Source: Neobacillus endophyticus (lineage in GTDB: Bacteria; Bacillota; Bacilli; Bacillales; Cytobacillaceae). Taken from it: DNA of 64,000 nucleotides. The stretch spans positions 2,748,001-2,812,000 of the forward strand of contig NZ_JABRWH010000001.1 in assembly GCF_013248975.1 (NCBI RefSeq), read 5' to 3'. Made by a program: the position numbers and the translations under genes. This document shows, one piece after another, positions 1 to 8,441 of the stretch (the first letter of the stretch is position 1; each line of letters opens with the position of its first letter). The notes beneath the pieces were generated by a model, which was given only the letters and a program-made list of their open reading frames with translations, ran no database searches and was not told the origin of the DNA.

Positions 1-17
1 TGAAGGGGGAGACCGGG

Positions 18-740
18 ATGAACGAATATGAACTAAAAGTTTATGACGAAGTTGAAACCTGGAAGAGAAGGATGATGGGACGTTCCGGCATGCTAAAAAG
101 GCTTTCAAAAAAAACTCAAGGAAAAGTCAATGAGTGGATCCCTGAAAAAGTCCATGAGTTAATGACGAATAGTATTAAGGCAATGGTGAAGGCGACATTA
201 TTCGGTTCTCAGATTACTACCAGCCATAACGATTTACGAGGGATAACTCTGGAAGAAAAAGATGCTACAGTAAGGAAAAAAATTACTTCTTTTCAGAAAA
301 CAGCTATGGTAGAAGGAGCAGGGACTGGTGCTGGTGGGTTATTACTCGGCTTTGCTGATTTCCCACTATTATTATCCATTAAAATGAAATTTTTGTTTGA
401 AACAGCAGAAATTTACGGTTTTCATACCAAAGAATACGAAGAACGGTTATTTATTCTCCATGTGTTTCAGCTGGCATTTTCCAGCGATGAAATTCGCAAG
501 CAGACTTTATCAGAAATTGAAAATTGGGAGGACAGAAAACAGGATTTAATGGAGATGGATTGGCGTAAATTTCAGCAGGAATATCGTGATTATCTTGATT
601 TGGCTAAAATGTTTCAGCTTGTTCCGGGAATTGGTGCATTCGTTGGAGCTTATGCCAATCATAATTTGCTGAAAACATTAGGAGAAACAGCCATGAACGC
701 TTATCGACTAAGAATCCTGACAAAAACCCCTGAACTTTAA
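18..740 (+). CDS. ecsC: EcsC family protein
   Basis: This 240-residue protein resembles EcsC, encoded after the EcsA-EcsB ABC transporter genes in Bacillus; its biochemical role is not established. The N-terminal half is charged. Around residues 95-135 there is a glycine-rich, hydrophobic stretch (GAGTGAGGLLLGFADF) followed by a second hydrophobic patch, and near the C-terminus VPGIGAFVGAYAN, both typical of the EcsC family and suggesting peripheral membrane association. A strong ribosome site (GAAGGGGGA) precedes the ATG. The TGA at bases 1-3 may be the end of ecsB, but too little is in the window to show it. The next gene, on the other strand, matches the ecsC-yhaA order of B. subtilis. Confidence 0.9.
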   Translation: MNEYELKVYDEVETWKRRMMGRSGMLKRLSKKTQGKVNEWIPEKVHELMTNSIKAMVKATLFGSQITTSHNDLRGITLEEKDATVRKKITSFQKTAMVEGAGTGAGGLLLGFADFPLLLSIKMKFLFETAEIYGFHTKEYEERLFILHVFQLAFSSDEIRKQTLSEIENWEDRKQDLMEMDWRKFQQEYRDYLDLAKMFQLVPGIGAFVGAYANHNLLKTLGETAMNAYRLRILTKTPEL

Positions 741-758
741 AGGGTTCAGGGGGCTTTT
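722..758. terminator. Bidirectional terminator between ecsC and yhaA
   Basis: A 9-bp perfect stem (CCCCTGAAC at 727-735 with GTTCAGGGG at 744-752) is flanked by an A run on the left and CTTTT on the right. It lies between two convergent genes, so it can serve both; it overlaps the last codons of ecsC. Confidence 0.8.
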
Positions 759-766
759 GTCTATTT

Positions 767-1939
767 TTAAGAATGGCAGTTTACTGCCGCAGTTCCAAGC
801 GTTTTAGCGGCAATCAGCATTGCTTTCTCATCGATATCAAATTTGGGGTGATGGTGCGGATAACCATCGCCATCAACTGCTGGTTTTGCACCTGTGTAAA
901 AGAATGTTCCCGGAACTTCCTGCAAATAATAGGCAAAATCTTCTCCTCCCATTTGCGGCTCGGTTTCCTCAATATTCTTAACCTCTTCTACTTCCTTGGC
1001 ACATTCAATCAGGAACTCTGTTTCTTTAGCGTGGTTGATTACTGCAGGATAGCCTCTTACAAAGTTATATTCATATGTACTGTCGGATAAATAGCAGGTT
1101 CCATGGATAATTCGTTCTATTTCATTCTCAATGAATGAACGTACACCTTCATCAAATGTCCGGACAGTACCAATTAGTTTAGCTTTATCAGCAATCACAT
1201 TGAATGCATTTTCTGCTGTAAACGATCCGACTGTGACAACTGCAGCTTCCACTGGATTTACTTTGCGACTGACGATTTGTTGGAGATTTAACACTAGCTG
1301 AGAAGCTGTTACAATAGCATCTTTCGTTTTATGCGGCTGGGCACCGTGTCCGCCTTTTCCTTGAATTTCGATTTCAAACCGGTCAGCAGCAGCCATAATC
1401 GGACCTACTCGATATTGAATCGTTCCAGTTGGTTCACTTGCCCATAAATGGGTGCCAAATATTACATCAACACCCTCCAAACAGCCAGCTTCAATCATCG
1501 GCAATGCGCCGCCCGGTGCGTATTCTTCAGCATGTTGATGAATAAAGACATAATTACCTGAAAGCTCGTCTTTTATTTCATTTAAAGCCTTGGCTAGTAC
1601 TAGAAGGGTGGCAGTGTGACCGTCATGTCCGCATGCATGCATCACGCCTGGAACAAGTGATTTATAGGGTACATCTTTTTCATCTTGTATGGGTAATGCA
1701 TCAAAATCAGCCCGCAATCCTACAGTTTTGCCGGGATTTGCCCCATAGACCTTTGCGACGACCCCATTGCCTCCTACATTTCCTTTCACTTCGATATTCA
1801 ACTGCTCATAATACGATTGAATATATTTAGCTGTTTCATATTCCTGAAAGGATAACTCTGGGCGCTGATGAAAATACCGGCGGATTTCCACCATTTCATC
1901 ATAATAATTTTCTAGTTTGGCAAACAGCTTTTGCAACAT
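767..1939 (-). CDS. yhaA: M20 family amidohydrolase (YhaA-like)
   Basis: A 390-residue metal-dependent amidohydrolase of peptidase family M20, subfamily D (hippurate hydrolase / N-acyl amino acid deacylase type). Visible are the metal-binding motif MHACGHDGHTATLL near residues 100-113, the second ligand region HQHAEEYAPGGA, the GGHGAQPH motif of the dimerisation lid near 200, and the C-terminal MGGEDFAYY and HHHPKFD motifs with the last metal histidine. It probably cleaves the acyl group from N-acylated amino acids or related amides in the cytoplasm; the natural substrate cannot be read from sequence. Position next to ecsC matches B. subtilis yhaA. It is transcribed alone on the minus strand. 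Confidence 0.9.
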   Translation of the reverse strand: MLQKLFAKLENYYDEMVEIRRYFHQRPELSFQEYETAKYIQSYYEQLNIEVKGNVGGNGVVAKVYGANPGKTVGLRADFDALPIQDEKDVPYKSLVPGVMHACGHDGHTATLLVLAKALNEIKDELSGNYVFIHQHAEEYAPGGALPMIEAGCLEGVDVIFGTHLWASEPTGTIQYRVGPIMAAADRFEIEIQGKGGHGAQPHKTKDAIVTASQLVLNLQQIVSRKVNPVEAAVVTVGSFTAENAFNVIADKAKLIGTVRTFDEGVRSFIENEIERIIHGTCYLSDSTYEYNFVRGYPAVINHAKETEFLIECAKEVEEVKNIEETEPQMGGEDFAYYLQEVPGTFFYTGAKPAVDGDGYPHHHPKFDIDEKAMLIAAKTLGTAAVNCHS

Positions 1940-2072
1940 AAGGACCCTCCCTAAAGTAAAAAAGGCTCGTTTTCAAACTATTTTAACATTTCCATCCTGT
2001 TTATTGGCAATTTATTTATTAAGCCATCTAAAAATAATGAAAATGGAGCAGTCGATCCATTCCCGAATATGA

Positions 2073-2564
2073 CTATTCTGTAATAGTGTATTGGTTTGTA
2101 TGTGGTGAGCTGTCAAACAAGTTCGCCCCATTCTTTCCTATGCTTTTTAAATCCTTTTCCCAACAGGAGGAGGAGCTCTTCCAGTTTTCATAGCTTGTTT
2201 TATTTTCCCATATGGCAATCATGACATATGTCCTAGACGCTTGTGGCCGAAGAAATCTTAGAGCAATAAAACCAGTCTCATTTTCAATTGAATGGACTCG
2301 ATTTTTGAATTGATGTTCAAATATCGGTCGTCCTTCGTCTGTTACCGGAATGTTATTCATAATAACAAGACCATTGGAGCCAATCTCGCCTATTGACTCT
2401 AAAACGACATATTTTCTTGGTGTACTAAAAACAGTCTTGCCCTTTGTTTCATGTAATAATAAAGCACCGTTCGTACCAAGCATCGGTACCATTGTTTCAT
2501 TTGGATACTTAGCCTGAATCTTTTTCAGAAAATCAAGTGTTCCTATTGTCATATAAATGTTCAT
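2073..2564 (-). CDS. hmoB: Heme-degrading monooxygenase HmoB-like (ABM domain)
   Basis: This 163-residue protein has the two-part build of B. subtilis HmoB (YhgC): an N-terminal half without a clear motif and a C-terminal antibiotic-biosynthesis-monooxygenase fold of the IsdG type (roughly residues 75-150, with NRVHSIENETGFIALRFLRP and the aromatic-rich end YENWKSSSS). Family members open the heme ring in an oxygen-dependent reaction and release iron. It sits divergently beside hemE, the same arrangement as in B. subtilis, so heme breakdown and heme synthesis share one intergenic region; a Fur-like site lies there (2656-2670). Ribosome site GGAGGAGG precedes the ATG. Catalytic residues were not assigned individually, so function is by family and context. 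Confidence 0.82.
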   Translation of the reverse strand: MNIYMTIGTLDFLKKIQAKYPNETMVPMLGTNGALLLHETKGKTVFSTPRKYVVLESIGEIGSNGLVIMNNIPVTDEGRPIFEHQFKNRVHSIENETGFIALRFLRPQASRTYVMIAIWENKTSYENWKSSSSCWEKDLKSIGKNGANLFDSSPHTNQYTITE

Positions 2565-2654
2565 TTTTACCTCCTCCTATCCATTAATTAACAAGTAGTC
2601 TATGCCTGAATTATTCATCTATGCTATTTGTCAATTTACAAAAACGACTTTTTT

Positions 2655-2683
2655 TTGACAATTATTATCGTTTACTATACACA
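2655..2683 (+). promoter_or_regulatory. Probable hemE promoter
   Basis: TTGACA at 2655-2660 is a perfect -35 element. The -10 is less clear: TACACA at 2678-2683 has a 17-base spacer, and TATACA at 2676-2681 has 15. The start codon of hemE follows about 110 bases later. Confidence 0.45.
2656..2670. promoter_or_regulatory. Fur-box-like site between hmoB and hemE
   Basis: TGACAATTATTATCG matches the 7-1-7 Bacillus Fur box TGATAATNATTATCA at 12 of 14 defined positions. It overlaps the TTGACA (2655-2660) that would be the -35 element of hemE, so bound repressor would block polymerase. The divergent hmoB start is about 90 bases away. In such an AT-rich region chance matches are possible, and B. 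subtilis hemE is not a textbook Fur target. Confidence 0.4.
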
Positions 2684-2793
2684 AATAGGAATAATCGGTA
2701 TAGTGAAGACAGTTTAACTAGTTACAAGTTTTTAAATTAATGAGAAATAGATTAAAATGGAACAGAGATGTCTTTGAAAGGTGGACTTAATAA

Positions 2794-3843
2794 ATGACAA
2801 GGCCGATAAATGACACATTTTTAAAAGCCGCCAGAGGTGAAAAAACTGAATACGTACCTGTATGGTATATGAGGCAGGCGGGCCGTTCGCAGCCAGAATA
2901 CAGGGAAATTAAAGAAAAATATTCATTATTCGAAATCACACACCAGCCGGAATTATGTGCGTATGTTACCCGTTTACCGGTTGAACAGTACAACGTCGAT
3001 GCAGCTATTTTATATAAAGATATCATGACTCCGCTTCCTGCCATTGGTGTAGACGTGGAAATAAAGGGTGGAATTGGTCCAGTTATCGACAATCCGATCA
3101 AGTCACTTGCGGATGTTGAAAAACTTGGAGAAATTCAACCGGAAGAAGATGTTCCATATGTATTGGAAACAATCAAACTGTTAACAAAAGAACAGTTATC
3201 TGTTCCATTAATAGGTTTTTCAGGAGCACCGTTTACCCTGGCTAGTTATATGATTGAAGGTGGCCCTTCCCGAAATTATAACAAAACAAAAGCATTTATG
3301 TATTCAGAGCCGAAGGCATGGTTTGCCTTAATGGATAAACTGGGCGATATGATCATTACATATGTAAAAGCGCAAATAAACGCCGGAGCAAAGGCTATTC
3401 AAATTTTTGATTCATGGGTCGGTGCGGTGAATGTAGAGGATTATCGCTACTTTATTAAGCCAATTATGAACCGGATTTTTTCTTCATTAAAAGAAGAAAA
3501 TGTTCCGTTGATTATGTTTGGTGTTGGGGCAAGCCATCTTGCAATGGATTGGAATGAGCTGCCCCTGGATGTGGTAGGATTGGACTGGCGCCTGCCAATT
3601 CAACAGGCAAGAGAAATGGGAATTAATAAAACTGTACAAGGAAATCTTGATCCTGCTATCCTTCTGGCTCCGTGGGAAGTGATTGAGGAAAGAGCAAAAG
3701 TAATTTTAGACCAGGGGATGGCTAAGGATGGCTATATTTTTAATCTTGGACACGGCGTCTTCCCATCTGTGAATCCAGAAGTACTGAAAAAATTAACATC
3801 CTTCATCCATGAATATTCTGCATCTCAATTAGGTCGTAAATAG
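2794..3843 (+). CDS. hemE: Uroporphyrinogen decarboxylase HemE
   Basis: HemE (349 residues, the normal length) removes the four acetate carboxyl groups of uroporphyrinogen III to give coproporphyrinogen III in the cytoplasm. The signature MRQAGR at residues 26-31, which binds substrate carboxylates, is intact, as is YKDIMTPL with the conserved aspartate near 74 and the C-terminal [13 protein letters not shown] motif. It is the first gene of a hemE-hemH-hemY run; 57 bases separate it from the chosen start of hemH, so the three are probably one transcript. The ATG at 2794 is preceded by AAAGGTGG. Confidence 0.97.
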   Translation: MTRPINDTFLKAARGEKTEYVPVWYMRQAGRSQPEYREIKEKYSLFEITHQPELCAYVTRLPVEQYNVDAAILYKDIMTPLPAIGVDVEIKGGIGPVIDNPIKSLADVEKLGEIQPEEDVPYVLETIKLLTKEQLSVPLIGFSGAPFTLASYMIEGGPSRNYNKTKAFMYSEPKAWFALMDKLGDMIITYVKAQINAGAKAIQIFDSWVGAVNVEDYRYFIKPIMNRIFSSLKEENVPLIMFGVGASHLAMDWNELPLDVVGLDWRLPIQQAREMGINKTVQGNLDPAILLAPWEVIEERAKVILDQGMAKDGYIFNLGHGVFPSVNPEVLKKLTSFIHEYSASQLGRK

Positions 3844-3900
3844 GATATTCAGTGTCGATAATGGAAAAGAAAAAGAGAGAAATACAACGAGGTGCATGAC

Positions 3901-4833
3901 ATGGGAAAAAAGAAGCTGGGCTTGTTGGTAATGGCATACGGCACGCCTTATACATTAGAGGATTTAGAGCGTTATTATACACATATCCGTCATGGGAGAA
4001 AGCCGACTCCCGAAATGATTGATGACCTCAAGAGCCGTTATGAAGCAATTGGCGGGATATCTCCACTGGCCAAAATAACACTTGAACAAGCTGTAAAATT
4101 GGAAGCACAGTTAAATAATATGCAGGACCAGTTTGAATTTAAAATGTATCTTGGATTAAAGCATATTAATCCATTTATTGAGGACGCTGTAAAACAAATG
4201 TATGAGGATGGAATAGAAGAGGCTGTAAGTATTGTGCTAGCACCTCATTTTTCAACTTTTAGTGTCAAATCATATAATGACCGTGCGGTAGAGGAAGCGA
4301 AAAAATGGGGAGGACCAAAAATCAAGCCTATTGAAAGCTGGTATCAGGAGCCTCGCTTTATTAAATACTGGTCAGATCAAATTAATCAAATTGTTGAAAA
4401 ATTGCCAGATGAGGAAAAGAAAGAGGCAGTCCTCATCGTATCGGCACACAGCTTACCTGAAAAGATTTTGACATTTGGCGATCCATATCCTATACAGCTC
4501 CAGGAAACTGCAGATCTAATTGCTGAACAAACTCTAGTTAAGAATTATGTTATTGGCTGGCAAAGTGCTGGGAATACGCCAGATCCGTGGCTTGGCCCGG
4601 ATGTCCAGGATTTGACCAGGCAGTTATTTGATGATCATCATTATAAGGCTTTCATCTATGCGCCAGTAGGCTTTGTATGTGAGCATTTGGAAGTTCTTTA
4701 TGACAATGACATCGAATGTAAAGCAGTAACAGATGAATTGGGTGTCAGCTATTACCGCCCGGAAATGCCTAATTCAAAAGATGAATTTATTCAAATACTT
4801 GCCGGTGTAGTGTTAAAGAAGGCAGAAGAATGA
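3901..4833 (+). CDS. hemH: Coproporphyrin III ferrochelatase HemH (CpfC)
   Basis: HemH inserts ferrous iron into coproporphyrin III, the Gram-positive variant of the ferrochelatase step. With the start used here the protein has 310 residues, and the active-site histidine of VSAHSLP falls at 183 and the conserved glutamate of FVCEHLE at 261. An open frame extends upstream to a GTG at 3892, but the GAGG at 3889-3892 is the ribosome site and is 8 bases from the ATG at 3901, so the ATG is preferred. The C-terminus is compact with no [2Fe-2S] extension. It lies between hemE and hemY. Confidence 0.96.
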   Translation: MGKKKLGLLVMAYGTPYTLEDLERYYTHIRHGRKPTPEMIDDLKSRYEAIGGISPLAKITLEQAVKLEAQLNNMQDQFEFKMYLGLKHINPFIEDAVKQMYEDGIEEAVSIVLAPHFSTFSVKSYNDRAVEEAKKWGGPKIKPIESWYQEPRFIKYWSDQINQIVEKLPDEEKKEAVLIVSAHSLPEKILTFGDPYPIQLQETADLIAEQTLVKNYVIGWQSAGNTPDPWLGPDVQDLTRQLFDDHHYKAFIYAPVGFVCEHLEVLYDNDIECKAVTDELGVSYYRPEMPNSKDEFIQILAGVVLKKAEE

Positions 4834-4865
4834 TACTTGAATAGGAAATTAAAGGGGGGACGTCC

Positions 4866-6308
4866 GTGACGGAAGTAAAACAGAAGGTTGTAATTATTGG
4901 GGGAGGAATAACCGGACTGTCTGCGGCTTTTTATCTGCAAAAAACAGTTATGGAACAAAATCTCCCAATCGAAATCCTTTTAATTGAGGCTTCTCACCGT
5001 CTCGGAGGTAAAATGCAAACGGTGGTCAGGGACGGATTTATCATTGAAAGAGGGCCTGACTCATTTTTAGAACGGAAAACAAGTGTCATTAAGCTGGCAA
5101 AAGAAGTAGGTATGGATAACCAATTAGTCCATAATTCTACAGGTAAATCATTTGTTCTTGTCAATGAAAAGCTCCATCCTATGCCGGGCGGGTCAATCAT
5201 GGGAATTCCGACCGAAATCGGCCCATTTATAAAAACAGACTTATTTTCCATACCCGGCAAATTAAGAGCTGCAGCCGATTTTATTCTTCCAAGGTCTGAA
5301 AGCGGGAAAGATCAATCATTGGGACAGTTTTTCAGACGCAGATTGGGCAACGAAGTAGTGGAAAATTTAATTGAACCATTATTATCAGGTATTTATGCCG
5401 GGGATATTGATCAATTAAGTGTTATGTCAACTTATCCGCAATTTTATGAGATAGAGCAAAAATTTCGCAGTTTGATCATTGGAATGAAAAAAGCCACCCC
5501 TTCCCGAGCGAAACAGCCTGTACAAAAGGAAAGAACAAAAGGAGCATTTTTGACATTTAAAACAGGTTTGCAGTCATTTGCAGAAGCAATTGAAGTGAAA
5601 TTACATCCGAATTCTATATTAAAAGGGCACCGCGTTGAAAAAATCACCAGATTGAATCATCATTATGAGATTTATCTTAATAATGGGGAAACACTGACGG
5701 CTGATAGCATTATTGCCTCCACACCACATATCGTGACACAGTCTATGTTCTCGGATTATCGTTTCTTTGATCCTTTTAAATCTGTACCTTCTACTTCTGT
5801 GGCTACTGTAGCATTAGCATTTCCAAAGGAAGCGATAAAACAGGATATCGATGGTACAGGCTTTGTTGTTTCAAGAAATAATGATTATTCGATAACAGCT
5901 TGTACGTGGACACATAAAAAATGGACGCATTCAACCCCTGAAGGAAAAGTGCTTCTTCGCTGTTATGTCGGAAGGGCCGGTGAAGAAGCGATTGTCGACC
6001 TATCAGATGACCGGATCATTAAAATAGTTTTGGATGACTTAAAGAAGATCATGGATATTACAATGGAGCCAGACTTTGCCGTTGTGTCCCGCTGGAAAAA
6101 TGCCATGCCTCAGTATATTGTTGGCCATAAACAGCGTCTTTCTACCATACATGAGCATATAAAAAAAGAACTGCCGGGTGTATTTATCGCAGGTTCTTCA
6201 TATGAGGGTGTAGGGATTCCAGATTGTATTGACCAAGGTGTTGCAGCAGTAGCAAATGTTCTAAAATACTTAAATATATATGATTCAAAGAAAGAAGTTG
6301 TTCAATAA
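4866..6308 (+). CDS. hemY: Coproporphyrinogen III oxidase HemY (CgoX)
   Basis: A 480-residue FAD enzyme that oxidises coproporphyrinogen III to coproporphyrin III in Gram-positive bacteria (historically called protoporphyrinogen oxidase). The dinucleotide-binding motif VVIIGGGITGLSAAFYL occupies residues 8-24, IERGPDSF is the GG-doublet region that contacts flavin, and the C-terminus has the FAD-closing motif SSYEGVGIPDCIDQG. The start is GTG, supported by AAAGGGGGGA seven bases upstream. It ends the heme cluster; the product of this step is the substrate of HemH. Membrane association is usual for the family, though no clear transmembrane segment is seen. Confidence 0.95.
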   Translation: MTEVKQKVVIIGGGITGLSAAFYLQKTVMEQNLPIEILLIEASHRLGGKMQTVVRDGFIIERGPDSFLERKTSVIKLAKEVGMDNQLVHNSTGKSFVLVNEKLHPMPGGSIMGIPTEIGPFIKTDLFSIPGKLRAAADFILPRSESGKDQSLGQFFRRRLGNEVVENLIEPLLSGIYAGDIDQLSVMSTYPQFYEIEQKFRSLIIGMKKATPSRAKQPVQKERTKGAFLTFKTGLQSFAEAIEVKLHPNSILKGHRVEKITRLNHHYEIYLNNGETLTADSIIASTPHIVTQSMFSDYRFFDPFKSVPSTSVATVALAFPKEAIKQDIDGTGFVVSRNNDYSITACTWTHKKWTHSTPEGKVLLRCYVGRAGEEAIVDLSDDRIIKIVLDDLKKIMDITMEPDFAVVSRWKNAMPQYIVGHKQRLSTIHEHIKKELPGVFIAGSSYEGVGIPDCIDQGVAAVANVLKYLNIYDSKKEVVQ

Positions 6309-6328
6309 GGACAGCTTCTTTCTATTTT
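6290..6328 (+). terminator. Probable hemY terminator
   Basis: GAAAGAAG at 6290-6297 pairs with CTTCTTTC at 6315-6322, followed by TATTTT. The left arm lies inside the last codons of hemY and the loop is long (17 bases), so the call is moderate. Confidence 0.5.
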
Positions 6329-6525
6329 CACTTTTCAGAGGAAGTTTGGTGGAACTTTTATCAATCGTAATGATTTTAAATTCTACTATTGTCAACCTTA
6401 AACTCAAAATAGCAGAGTAGACATTAAAATCCTGAAATATGTCAGGCTCGTTTTGTTATAAAGGAAAAGTTGCCTCTATTTGCGTATATTATAGACATAG
6501 ATGCTCATAAATTGGAGGGAATGAA

Positions 6526-7260
6526 ATGAAATTAACTGTTATTGGCTATTGGGGCGGTTACCCGAAAAAGAATAGCGCGAGTGCAGGATACTTGCTTGAA
6601 CACGAAGGGTTTCATTTATTATTGGATTGCGGCAGCGGTGTTTTGGCCAAGCTGCAAAATGTTCTCCAGCTGGAGGAGCTTGATGCAGTCATACTTTCAC
6701 ATTATCACCCAGACCATATTGCAGATATTGGTGTTTTGCAACACGCCAGACTTATTCAAGGATTATTAGGCAAAACTGTATCAAATTTACCTATCTACGG
6801 CCACGAGTTTAATCATGGGGAATTTGTAAAATTAACCTATAAGGAGATTACAAAAGGAGTCTCATATGACCCAGGGAAGAGCCTTTCTGTAGGACCATAT
6901 CAAATTACATTTTTGAAAACCAATCACCCTGTACCTTGCTATGCTATGAAAATCGAAGCAGCAGGAAAAGTTCTGGTTTATACGGCAGATAGCGCTTTTA
7001 AAGAGGAGTTCATAGAATTCAGTCGTGGGGCAGACTTATTGCTTTGCGAATGCAACTTTTATGGTCATCAGGACGGAACCCCTGCAGGCCATATGAACAG
7101 CTATAATGCCGGACGACTGGCACAAAGTGCAGCTGTAAAACAGTTGATTTTGACTCATTTGCCCCATTATGGGGATCTGGAGGACTTAAAAAATCAAGCC
7201 TCCCGGGAGTTCGCTGGTATAATAAAGTTGGCAGATGAATTTTTATCAATTTCACTTTAA
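6526..7260 (+). CDS. yhfI: MBL-fold metallo-hydrolase YhfI
   Basis: A 244-residue metallo-beta-lactamase fold hydrolase of the RNase Z / arylsulfatase-like branch. The metal motif HxHxDH is seen as SHYHPDH (His59, His61, Asp63, His64); further ligands are in LTHLPHYGD near the C-terminus and in the TADSAF segment. The substrate is unknown; the RNase Z-like fold does not by itself imply tRNA processing, since the exosite arm is missing at this length. It is followed 15 bases later by lplJ with its own good ribosome site, so the pair is likely co-transcribed, the same pairing as yhfI-lplJ in B. subtilis. Confidence 0.88.
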   Translation: MKLTVIGYWGGYPKKNSASAGYLLEHEGFHLLLDCGSGVLAKLQNVLQLEELDAVILSHYHPDHIADIGVLQHARLIQGLLGKTVSNLPIYGHEFNHGEFVKLTYKEITKGVSYDPGKSLSVGPYQITFLKTNHPVPCYAMKIEAAGKVLVYTADSAFKEEFIEFSRGADLLLCECNFYGHQDGTPAGHMNSYNAGRLAQSAAVKQLILTHLPHYGDLEDLKNQASREFAGIIKLADEFLSISL

Positions 7261-7275
7261 GAAGGAGAACAGATC

Positions 7276-8265
7276 ATGTTATTTATTGATAATAAAGGCG
7301 TCACAGATCCAAGAATTAATTTGGCCATCGAAGAATATGCTCTGAAAAACCTTGATATTAACGAAACGTACTTATTGTTTTACATAAATGAACCCTCTAT
7401 TATCATTGGAAAAAATCAAAATACCATTGAAGAAATTAATTCGGAATATGTTGAAAACAATGGCATTCATGTTGTGCGAAGATTATCTGGCGGCGGAGCT
7501 GTGTATCATGATCTTGGCAATTTAAATTTTAGCTTTATTACGAAAGATGACGGAGAGAGCTTTCATAATTTTCGAAAATTTACTGAACCAGTAATTTCTG
7601 CTTTAAAAAAATTAGGTGTAAAGGCTGATCTGAGTGGGAGAAATGATATTGAAGTAGATGGAAGAAAAATATCAGGCAATGCCCAATTTTCTACGAAGGG
7701 AAGAATGTTCAGCCATGGAACCCTAATGCTGAATTCAGAAGTGGACAATGTGGTCTCGGCGTTAAAAGTTAAAAAGGATAAAATTGAATCAAAAGGAATC
7801 AAATCTGTCCGTAGCAGGGTGGCCAATATTTCCGAATTTTTGGCTGAACCGCTTAGTATGGAGAAATTCCGCTCCCTGTTGATAAAGTCCATTTTTGAAG
7901 GTCAGGAAAACTTTCCGGAATATGTGTTGACTGAAGCAGATTGGGAAAAAATTCATCAGCTTTCAAAAGAACGATATCAGAATTGGGAATGGAATTACGG
8001 AAGGTCGCCGAAATTCAATTTGCAGCATTCCCATCGGTTCCCTGCAGGATCTATTGATGTCCGCATTGAAGTGAACAAAGGTCACATTGAAAACTGTAAA
8101 ATTTATGGTGATTTTTTTGGTGTAGGTGATGTCGGCGAGATTGAAGATAAATTAAAAGGCATTCGATACGAAAGAGTAGAAATTGAAAAATCTCTTGAAG
8201 AGATTGATACTGCCTATTATTTCGGGAATGTATCGAAGGAAGATTTTATTAACCTAATATATTAA
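7276..8265 (+). CDS. lplJ: Lipoate-protein ligase LplJ
   Basis: LplJ (329 residues) activates lipoate with ATP and attaches it to lipoyl domains of 2-oxo-acid dehydrogenases and GcvH. The lipoate-binding loop RRLSGGGAVYHDLGN (about residues 70-84), the KISGNAQF motif near 131 and the HGTLML strand are intact, and the C-terminal accessory domain of about 80 residues is present, so it belongs to the LplA-like ligases rather than the shorter LipL/LipM amidotransferases. Lipoate scavenging fits a heterotroph with aerobic 2-oxo-acid metabolism. A perfect terminator hairpin follows immediately. Confidence 0.93.
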   Translation: MLFIDNKGVTDPRINLAIEEYALKNLDINETYLLFYINEPSIIIGKNQNTIEEINSEYVENNGIHVVRRLSGGGAVYHDLGNLNFSFITKDDGESFHNFRKFTEPVISALKKLGVKADLSGRNDIEVDGRKISGNAQFSTKGRMFSHGTLMLNSEVDNVVSALKVKKDKIESKGIKSVRSRVANISEFLAEPLSMEKFRSLLIKSIFEGQENFPEYVLTEADWEKIHQLSKERYQNWEWNYGRSPKFNLQHSHRFPAGSIDVRIEVNKGHIENCKIYGDFFGVGDVGEIEDKLKGIRYERVEIEKSLEEIDTAYYFGNVSKEDFINLIY

Positions 8266-8275
8266 ATTTTTGATG

Positions 8276-8305
8276 AAAGCACCTTGTTGGAAGGTGCTTT
8301 TGCGA
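8276..8305 (+). terminator. lplJ terminator
   Basis: A 10-bp perfect stem, AAAGCACCTT (8276-8285) with AAGGTGCTTT (8291-8300), 5-base loop, followed by a T-rich tail. It ends the yhfI-lplJ unit. Confidence 0.88.
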
Positions 8306-8351
8306 TTTTTTAGTAAAAATCATTCTTTTCAGAAAATATCGAGTATTATGC

Positions 8352-8380
8352 TTGAATAGATAAATTTCATTCAATATAAT
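8352..8380 (+). promoter_or_regulatory. Sigma-A promoter of lcfB
   Basis: TTGAAT at 8352-8357, a 17-base spacer and TATAAT at 8375-8380. The start of transcription should lie near 8387, which places the FadR operator at about +20 to +37. Confidence 0.8.
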
Positions 8381-8406
8381 ATATTTAGGAAATTGTTACA
8401 AAGATG

Positions 8407-8424
8407 TGAATGAACATTCATTCA
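8407..8424. promoter_or_regulatory. FadR operator of lcfB
   Basis: TGAATGAACATTCATTCA is an inverted repeat with 8-base arms around CA and matches the Bacillus FadR box (TGAATGA...TCATTCA). FadR represses fatty-acid degradation genes and is released by long-chain acyl-CoA, the product of the enzyme encoded next. The box sits just downstream of the predicted transcription start and before the ribosome site of lcfB. Confidence 0.85.
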
Positions 8425-8441
8425 GTGAAGGGGAGAAGAAA

